DNA from: Cycloclasticus sp.
GTDB lineage: Bacteria; Pseudomonadota; Gammaproteobacteria; Methylococcales; Cycloclasticaceae
Assembly: GCA_016764415.1 (NCBI GenBank)
Contig: JAESRY010000068.1
Coordinates: 11,590-23,482, forward strand
DNA length: 11,893 nt
Direction of reading: 5' to 3'
In this document: positions 7,647-11,893 of the stretch, one piece after another
How positions within the stretch are numbered: the stretch's first letter is position 1
Layout of the letters: every line of letters begins with the position of its first letter
Position numbers and translations under genes: made by a program
The notes under the pieces: model-generated
What the model was told of the DNA's origin: nothing
The model's input: the letters and a program-made list of their open reading frames with translations, nothing else
Databases searched by the model: none

Positions 7647-8557
7647 ACGGATGCGGATAACGGTTCGATATATGAGATAGGGAATTCGTCATCGTCTTCA
7701 AACGTTACTTCTTCCCATGCATCTTGCTGGCTTAACAATTTTCTCAACAGTCTATTATTAAGCTCATGACCCGATTTATGACCTTGGAATTCACCAATCA
7801 AGCTATGGCCGAGTAAATACAAATCACCAATCGCGTCTAGAATTTTATGCTTTACGAATTCGTCTTCATAGCGCAGGCCATCTTCATTTAGCACTCTAAA
7901 GTCATCCACCACAATAGCGTTATCCATACTTCCGCCTAGCGCTAGGTTACGTTTACGTAACGCTTCTATATCTTTCATAAAGCCAAACGTTCGAGCGCGA
8001 CTGATTTCTTTCACAAATGATGTGGATGAAAAGTCGATGGTTGCTTTTTGTAGGTGTGATGCAAAGACGGGGTGTTCGAATTCGATACTAAAACCCACCT
8101 TAAAGCCTTCAAATGGAACAAAGCTGGCCCATTTATCTCCATCTTCAACACGAACTTCTTTTTTAATACGAATATAACGTTTTGGTGCATTTTGCTCTTC
8201 TATACCCGCAGATTGCAATAGAAAAACAAATGGGCCCGCGCTACCATCCATAATGGGCACTTCAGCAGCACTTAAATCAATAAAAACATTATCGATGCCT
8301 AACCCAGCAATCGCAGATAACAAATGTTCTACCGTTGATACTCGAACACCATCCTGAATAAGTGTGGTGGATAACTGTGTATCACCCACATTTTCAGCTT
8401 TTGCAGGAATAACTACCGGCTCATCGAAATCCACACGGCGAAACACAATGCCAACATTTATGCCGGCAGGCCGTAAGGTCAAATAGACCTTTTCACCACT
8501 GTGCAAACCAACGCCAGTAGCACGAATCACATTTTTAAGTGTCCGTTGTTTAATCAT
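7643..8557 (-). CDS. lpxC: LpxC, UDP-3-O-acyl-N-acetylglucosamine deacetylase
   Basis: LpxC is the zinc deacetylase that commits UDP-3-O-acyl-GlcNAc to lipid A synthesis in the cytoplasm. The 304-residue product is normal in length (E. coli 305). The catalytic set is complete with an offset of one from E. coli: E77-H78 in [10 protein letters not shown]237 and D241 in [12 protein letters not shown], and H264 in [20 protein letters not shown] (101-110) and SRARTFGF (186-193) are also conserved. The ATG start is supported by GGGAG at 8564-8568, 6 bases upstream. The C-terminus (acidic FEDDDEF, ending PLSASV) is unlike the E. coli end AVLA that directs FtsH proteolysis, so turnover control may differ. 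The gene follows ftsZ by 160 bases, with a hairpin and probable promoter between them. Confidence 0.98.
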   Translation of the reverse strand: MIKQRTLKNVIRATGVGLHSGEKVYLTLRPAGINVGIVFRRVDFDEPVVIPAKAENVGDTQLSTTLIQDGVRVSTVEHLLSAIAGLGIDNVFIDLSAAEVPIMDGSAGPFVFLLQSAGIEEQNAPKRYIRIKKEVRVEDGDKWASFVPFEGFKVGFSIEFEHPVFASHLQKATIDFSSTSFVKEISRARTFGFMKDIEALRKRNLALGGSMDNAIVVDDFRVLNEDGLRYEDEFVKHKILDAIGDLYLLGHSLIGEFQGHKSGHELNNRLLRKLLSQQDAWEEVTFEDDDEFPISYIEPLSASV

Positions 8558-8612
8558 TAAGAACTCCCAAGCAGGTCAGTAAATATATTTTGTTATTATT
8601 TTTATTCTGAAG

Positions 8613-8640
8613 ATTCTAACACATTTTAATATTTTACAAA
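8613..8640 (-). promoter_or_regulatory. Probable lpxC promoter with extended -10
   Basis: On the minus strand, TGT precedes TAGAAT (8618-8613), giving the extended -10 form TGN-TAGAAT with 5 of 6 matches. A loose -35 (TTTGTA, 8640-8635) lies 16 bases upstream of the -10. Transcription would start about 50 bases before the lpxC ATG. It sits downstream of the ftsZ hairpin, as expected for a gene with its own promoter. The surrounding DNA is very AT-rich, which raises the chance of accidental matches. Confidence 0.45.
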
Positions 8641-8699
8641 AAACGCCCCTTTATTCTTACTATTTGGCGCCGCTCTTAAATACCCTGCTTAAGAGCGGC
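8638..8699 (-). terminator. Strong hairpin after ftsZ, possible terminator or attenuator
   Basis: The sequence has a perfect 11-bp inverted repeat, GCCGCTCTTAA (8669-8679) and TTAAGAGCGGC (8689-8699), with a 9-base loop. Transcribed from ftsZ, this makes a stable hairpin starting 19 bases after the ftsZ stop. No T-run follows the stem directly. The nearest is TTTTTT at 8643-8638, about 25 bases further on, preceded by GGGGCG, which could pair weakly with CGCC beside the main stem. It may be a partial terminator, an RNA-stability hairpin or a processing site rather than a classical intrinsic terminator. Confidence 0.55.
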
Positions 8700-8717
8700 A
8701 TTACCAATGCCCTTGCA

Positions 8718-9881
8718 CTAATCAGCTTGTCTTCTTAAAAATGCTGGAATATCTAAAAATGCTGGATCTATTGTTTCATCCAAACCACTCACTTTTTGCT
8801 GTTTTTCAAAGTTTTGTTTATCACGCATAATCGTTGGAATATCTAAATCTTCTGGATTTAAATTTGCCACTTTTATAGTTTCTCTTTGCACTTGTACAAT
8901 CGGTGTTGGCTGTACAACTGCCTCTTTTCTTCCGAGCCCTGTTGCTACGACTGTTACGCGCATTTCATCAGATAAATCTTGATCAATCACTGTGCCAACA
9001 ACAACGGTTGCATCTTCGGAGGCAAACTCTCTAATGGCTTCGCCAACTTCCTCGAACTCACCAATAGACATATCCAGCCCTGCTGTGATATTTACCAAAA
9101 TACCTCGAGCTCCTTGCACATTGATATCTTCTAATAGAGGACTATGAATAGCCGCTTCTGCAGCTTCTCTCGCTCTTGATTCGCCTCTTGCAGTGCCCGT
9201 ACCCATCATTGCATCACCCATTTCAGACATAACTGTTCTAACGTCTGCGAAATCGACGTTGATTAAGCCAGGCCGTGTTATCAGTTCAGCAATGCCTTGT
9301 ACCGCACCTAACAACACATCATTAGCTGCTTTAAAGGCATTCAATAAGCTCATTTCTTTACCTAGCACGTGTAATAACTTTTCATTTGGAATAGTGATTA
9401 ATGAATCCACGTGATGGGCTAGTTCTTCAATGCCTTTATCAGCAATCATCATTCTTTTCTTGCCTTCAAAAGGGAAAGGCTTTGTGACAACCGCCACTGT
9501 AAGAATACCCATTTCTTTTGCAATTTCAGCAACAATAGGTGCCGCACCAGTACCTGTTCCACCACCCATACCAGCAGTTATAAACACCATATCTGCACCT
9601 GCAATCACTTCTTGAATACGTTCTCTATCTTCAAGTGCCGCCTGACGACCCACGTCTGGGTTTGCTCCCGCGCCTAGCCCTTTAGTGCTGTTACTACCTA
9701 GCTGTAACACAGTACGCACCGGCGTATTTTTAAGTGCTTGCGCGTCTGTATTTGCGCAAATAAACTCAACACCATCTATCTGGCTGTTGACCATATGGTT
9801 AACTGCGTTGCCACCACCGCCGCCAACACCAATAACCTTAATTACTGCGTTTTGTGTTTGTGCATCCATTAATTCAAACAT
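8718..9881 (-). CDS. ftsZ: Cell division protein FtsZ
   Basis: FtsZ is the tubulin-like GTPase that polymerises into the Z-ring. The 387-residue form has the N-terminal glycine loop ([13 protein letters not shown] from residue 18), the tubulin signature GGGTGTG (106-112), the T7 loop [11 protein letters not shown] (208-218) that completes the neighbouring GTPase site, a linker of about 50 residues, and the conserved C-terminal peptide [16 protein letters not shown] (372-387) that binds FtsA, ZipA and ZapD. A related motif, [12 protein letters not shown], appears earlier in the linker (345-356). Two in-frame ATGs lie 6 bases apart. I chose the second (9881) because GGGG sits 7 bases before it and only 1 base before the first (9887), and because MFEL matches other FtsZ N-termini. 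The gene follows ftsA by about 45 bases in the standard ftsQAZ order. Confidence 0.98.
   Translation of the reverse strand: MFELMDAQTQNAVIKVIGVGGGGGNAVNHMVNSQIDGVEFICANTDAQALKNTPVRTVLQLGSNSTKGLGAGANPDVGRQAALEDRERIQEVIAGADMVFITAGMGGGTGTGAAPIVAEIAKEMGILTVAVVTKPFPFEGKKRMMIADKGIEELAHHVDSLITIPNEKLLHVLGKEMSLLNAFKAANDVLLGAVQGIAELITRPGLINVDFADVRTVMSEMGDAMMGTGTARGESRAREAAEAAIHSPLLEDINVQGARGILVNITAGLDMSIGEFEEVGEAIREFASEDATVVVGTVIDQDLSDEMRVTVVATGLGRKEAVVQPTPIVQVQRETIKVANLNPEDLDIPTIMRDKQNFEKQQKVSGLDETIDPAFLDIPAFLRRQAD
8736..8766 (-). repeat. 13-bp direct repeat in the 3' end of ftsZ
   Basis: The 13-mer TAAAAATGCTGGA (plus strand) occurs at 8736-8748 and again at 8754-8766, an 18-base period equal to six codons. 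It encodes the two PAFL units of [11 protein letters not shown] in the FtsZ C-terminal peptide with identical codons. The identity could mark a small tandem duplication or reflect codon preference in an AT-rich genome. Confidence 0.7.
8745..8847 (-). repeat. 13-bp repeat encoding two LDIP motifs in ftsZ
   Basis: The 13-mer TGGAATATCTAAA (plus strand) occurs at 8745-8757 and 8835-8847, 90 bases (30 codons) apart. Each copy encodes LDIP with the same codons (TTA GAT ATT CCA). The left copy lies in the FtsZ C-terminal peptide and the right one in the linker motif LDIPTIMR. Confidence 0.7.
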
Positions 9882-9888
9882 TGTCATT

Positions 9889-9894
9889 CCCCTT
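9889..9894 (-). promoter_or_regulatory. ftsZ ribosome binding site (decides the start)
   Basis: AAGGGG on the minus strand (9894-9889) is a good Shine-Dalgarno. Its spacing is 1 base to the ATG at 9887, which is too close, and 7 bases to the ATG at 9881, which is near optimal. This favours the downstream ATG. Confidence 0.75.
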
Positions 9895-9926
9895 TCTAGT
9901 TTATCTTGTACTTAATTCAAAAATTA

Positions 9927-11156
9927 TTAAAAATTGCCCTGAAACCAACTCTTCATTTTTTCCCACATCGCCAAAAACCCGCCTTTCACTTCACTACTAT
10001 TTGCCACGCTGTTTTGCTGCCCGAACAACAACAAACCTACCCCCGTTGCATAAATCGGGTTACGTACCACTTCACTTAATCCGGAAACATATTGCGGATA
10101 ACCTAATCGAACCGGCATATGGAAAACCTCTTCAGCCAGCTCGACCAAACCTTCTACTTTTGCACTACCACCGGTCAATACAACACCTGCTGCAACGATG
10201 TCTTCAAAGCCGCTCCTTCTTAATTCGGCTTGAATCAACATCATCAATTCCTCATACCGTGGTTCAATTATTTCAGCTAAATTGCCCCGTGAAATTTTTC
10301 GCGTTGGCCTATCACCAATACTTGGCACATCAATCATTTCGTCTTGTTTGACGAGCTGGGTCAGCGCGCATGCGTATTTCAACTTAATTTCATCTGCGTG
10401 TTGAGTAGGCGTACGTAATGCAACTGCAATATCATTAGTTACTTGATCGCCTGCTATTGGGATGACTGCCGTATGGCGTATAAACCCATCACAAAACACA
10501 GCGATATCTGTTGTACCGCCACCAATATCAACCAAACAAACACCGAGTTCTTTCTCATCATCTGTTAATACAGAGCTACTCGATGCTAATTGCTCTAAAA
10601 TAATATCGTCCACTTCCAGCCCGCAGCGGCGCACGCATTTGATTATGTTTTGTGCCGCGCTAACAGCGCCAGTAACAATATGCACCTTCGCTTCAAGACG
10701 TATTCCAGCCATGCCAACAGGCTCTTTAATTCCTTCCTGCCCATCAATAATAAATTCTTGCGGCATGATATGAAGAATTTTCTGATCCGCAGGGATGACC
10801 ACCGCTCTAGCAGCATCAATCACACGCTCTATGTCTGATGTATTAACTTCGCTGTCTTTAATTCCTACCACGCCATTGGAGTTAAGGCTGCTAATATGGC
10901 TGCCTGCAATACCGACAAATACTGAATTGATTTGGCAACCCGCCATCAACTCCGCCTCTTCAATAGCGCGTTGTATTGAGTGAACCGTCGATTCCAAATT
11001 AACCACCACACCTTTTTTTAGGCCTCGTGAAGGATTTGAGCCAATGCCAATCACATCAATCGTTCCATCAGGTGTGATTTCCCCGACAATAGCGGCGACT
11101 TTTGACGTTCCAATGTCTAAGCCAACGATTAAATTTTTATCACTATTCTTCTTCAT
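9927..11156 (-). CDS. ftsA: Cell division protein FtsA (Z-ring membrane anchor)
   Basis: FtsA is an actin-like ATP-binding protein that tethers FtsZ to the inner membrane and recruits later divisome proteins. The 409-residue product shows the phosphate-1 loop GLDIGTSKV (12-20), the phosphate-2 motif DIGGGTTD (210-217), the adenosine-region motif TGGSAKVEG (328-336), and a C-terminal amphipathic helix (MWEKMKSWF, 397-405) that serves as membrane anchor. The segment between roughly 85 and 165 is the 1C subdomain that replaces the 1B subdomain of actin. The ATG begins 4 bases after the ftsQ stop, and its Shine-Dalgarno TAGGA overlaps that stop codon, so translation is probably coupled to ftsQ. 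The region between the last core motif and the anchor (SVANSSEVKGG) is a short flexible linker. Confidence 0.98.
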   Translation of the reverse strand: MKKNSDKNLIVGLDIGTSKVAAIVGEITPDGTIDVIGIGSNPSRGLKKGVVVNLESTVHSIQRAIEEAELMAGCQINSVFVGIAGSHISSLNSNGVVGIKDSEVNTSDIERVIDAARAVVIPADQKILHIMPQEFIIDGQEGIKEPVGMAGIRLEAKVHIVTGAVSAAQNIIKCVRRCGLEVDDIILEQLASSSSVLTDDEKELGVCLVDIGGGTTDIAVFCDGFIRHTAVIPIAGDQVTNDIAVALRTPTQHADEIKLKYACALTQLVKQDEMIDVPSIGDRPTRKISRGNLAEIIEPRYEELMMLIQAELRRSGFEDIVAAGVVLTGGSAKVEGLVELAEEVFHMPVRLGYPQYVSGLSEVVRNPIYATGVGLLLFGQQNSVANSSEVKGGFLAMWEKMKSWFQGNF

Positions 11157-11160
11157 TTTC

Positions 11161-11893
11161 CTAGCCCTTTATTGGCTTACTTTGATTGTTTCTGGCAAGT
11201 TTATTCAGCTTTGTGCTATCAAACCTTTGACCATTTTTCCATGTCACTGCTACACCATTTGGGTAGCGCAAATCAACTGTTTCTATACGATCTAATAAAC
11301 CACCTTCTAATGAGGCTACCAACGTTAATGATTTATTAATATTTTTCGCCGCAAATAGATTGCCTGCTTTAATGACGATGCCGTTTGTTAATTCCGCCAA
11401 CCAACTGCCGTGCTCGGCTAAAGTCAGTTTCTTAACAGACACGCCTATCTTTTTGATTAACTCATCAATTCGTTGTTGCTCTTCTAATACGCTGTTACTG
11501 CTTACGTCCTTCCCTGACAAGTAAGGCAAATCGAACGAAGCGTGGTTAAAATCTGGATTAAAAATTTCGCCGCGTTCATTTAATAATTTCGTGTTATTCC
11601 AAATAGCTACGGGGCGTTGTTCTTTCAACGACACAACGATTGTGTCAGGCCATATACGCCTTACTCTCGCTTCATCAACCCACTCAAGTGACGTCGTTTT
11701 ACTCACTATGGCAGCCGCATCCATCGAGAAATAACCTGTATTCACCAATTGTGAAAGCGCTGTTGAAATAGACTCTCTACTCACGTGTTGCAATTCACCT
11801 TCTATGCGTACCTGCTTAATTGGCATCGTGCTGGGTTTACCTAACCAGTTAAACAATTGCCAAGTGGCCAATGCTAACAATACAAGTAACATT
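11161..11893 (-). CDS. ftsQ: Cell division protein FtsQ (partial at the 5' end)
   Basis: FtsQ is a bitopic inner-membrane protein whose periplasmic domain binds FtsB/FtsL and connects the Z-ring to septal peptidoglycan synthesis. About 243 residues are visible. They begin inside the transmembrane segment (LLVLLALATWQLFNWLG), followed by the POTRA domain (about residues 24-92: MPIKQVRIEGEL, WVDEARVRRIWPDTIVVSLKEQ), then the beta domain (AIWNNTKLLNERGEIF, DLRYPNGVAVTW) and a basic tail. An ATG at 11892 begins within the membrane segment. FtsQ normally has a cytoplasmic N-terminus before it, so the true start almost certainly lies beyond the right edge. The stop overlaps the ftsA ribosome binding site. 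Confidence 0.95.
   Translation of the reverse strand, partial: MLLVLLALATWQLFNWLGKPSTMPIKQVRIEGELQHVSRESISTALSQLVNTGYFSMDAAAIVSKTTSLEWVDEARVRRIWPDTIVVSLKEQRPVAIWNNTKLLNERGEIFNPDFNHASFDLPYLSGKDVSSNSVLEEQQRIDELIKKIGVSVKKLTLAEHGSWLAELTNGIVIKAGNLFAAKNINKSLTLVASLEGGLLDRIETVDLRYPNGVAVTWKNGQRFDSTKLNKLARNNQSKPIKG

Noticed and set aside
9854..10351. A 165-codon plus-strand open frame opposite the ftsZ/ftsA junction
   Set aside because: It lies antisense to strongly conserved ftsA coding sequence, has no recognisable domain or ribosome binding site, and is rich in residues expected from reading a real gene backwards. It is a shadow frame.
11161..11892. FtsQ as a complete gene starting at the ATG at 11892
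   Set aside because: That methionine lies in the transmembrane helix; family members carry a cytoplasmic N-terminus before it, so the gene is cut by the window edge.

Overview
The window is an ordinary, densely packed chromosomal segment of a gammaproteobacterium: the distal end of the division and cell wall (dcw) cluster with the housekeeping genes that usually follow it. Gene content and order (ftsQ-ftsA-ftsZ-lpxC, a DUF721/DciA gene, an M23 peptidase, secA, argJ, and a mutT/thiE fusion facing coaE-zapD-yacG) match non-enteric Gammaproteobacteria. DciA in place of the DnaC/DnaB loading system, and an M23 peptidase rather than secM upstream of secA, argue against an enteric species. The DNA is AT-rich by eye (GC not computed). 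A marine lineage such as Methylophaga or Cycloclasticus would fit, but this is a guess from base composition and synteny.

Layout. On the plus strand at the left edge are the 3' end of coaE, then zapD and yacG (positions 1-1262). All of 1272-6178 is minus-strand: mutT/thiE, argJ and secA, read from right to left. Upstream of secA is a minus-strand M23 peptidase (6267-7178). A single plus-strand gene, dciA (7206-7646), is divergent from the peptidase and convergent with lpxC, sharing stop-codon bases with lpxC. From 7643 to the right edge everything is minus-strand: ftsQ (cut by the edge), ftsA, ftsZ and lpxC. There is no gene-free stretch longer than 300 bases; the longest is the 160-base ftsZ-lpxC gap, which holds a strong hairpin and a likely lpxC promoter. 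I see no RNA genes, insertion sequences, CRISPR arrays, prophage genes or other signs of recent transfer.

How the genes work together. FtsZ forms the division ring, FtsA tethers it to the membrane, ZapD crosslinks its filaments, and FtsQ links it to the periplasmic FtsBL/FtsWI machinery. The M23 enzyme probably cuts or helps cut peptidoglycan. LpxC commits UDP-GlcNAc derivatives to lipid A, SecA drives protein export, and DciA loads the replicative helicase. CoaE, ArgJ, YacG and the Nudix/ThiE-like protein serve cofactor, arginine, gyrase-control and nucleotide-sanitation roles.

I did not find an undescribed system. The observations most worth a second look are a second copy of the FtsZ C-terminal binding motif in the FtsZ linker, with DNA-level repeats; a MutT-ThiE fusion whose ThiE half lacks the expected metal-binding aspartate; a SecA Walker B reading DEED rather than DEVD; and the compact divergent and convergent junctions around dciA.
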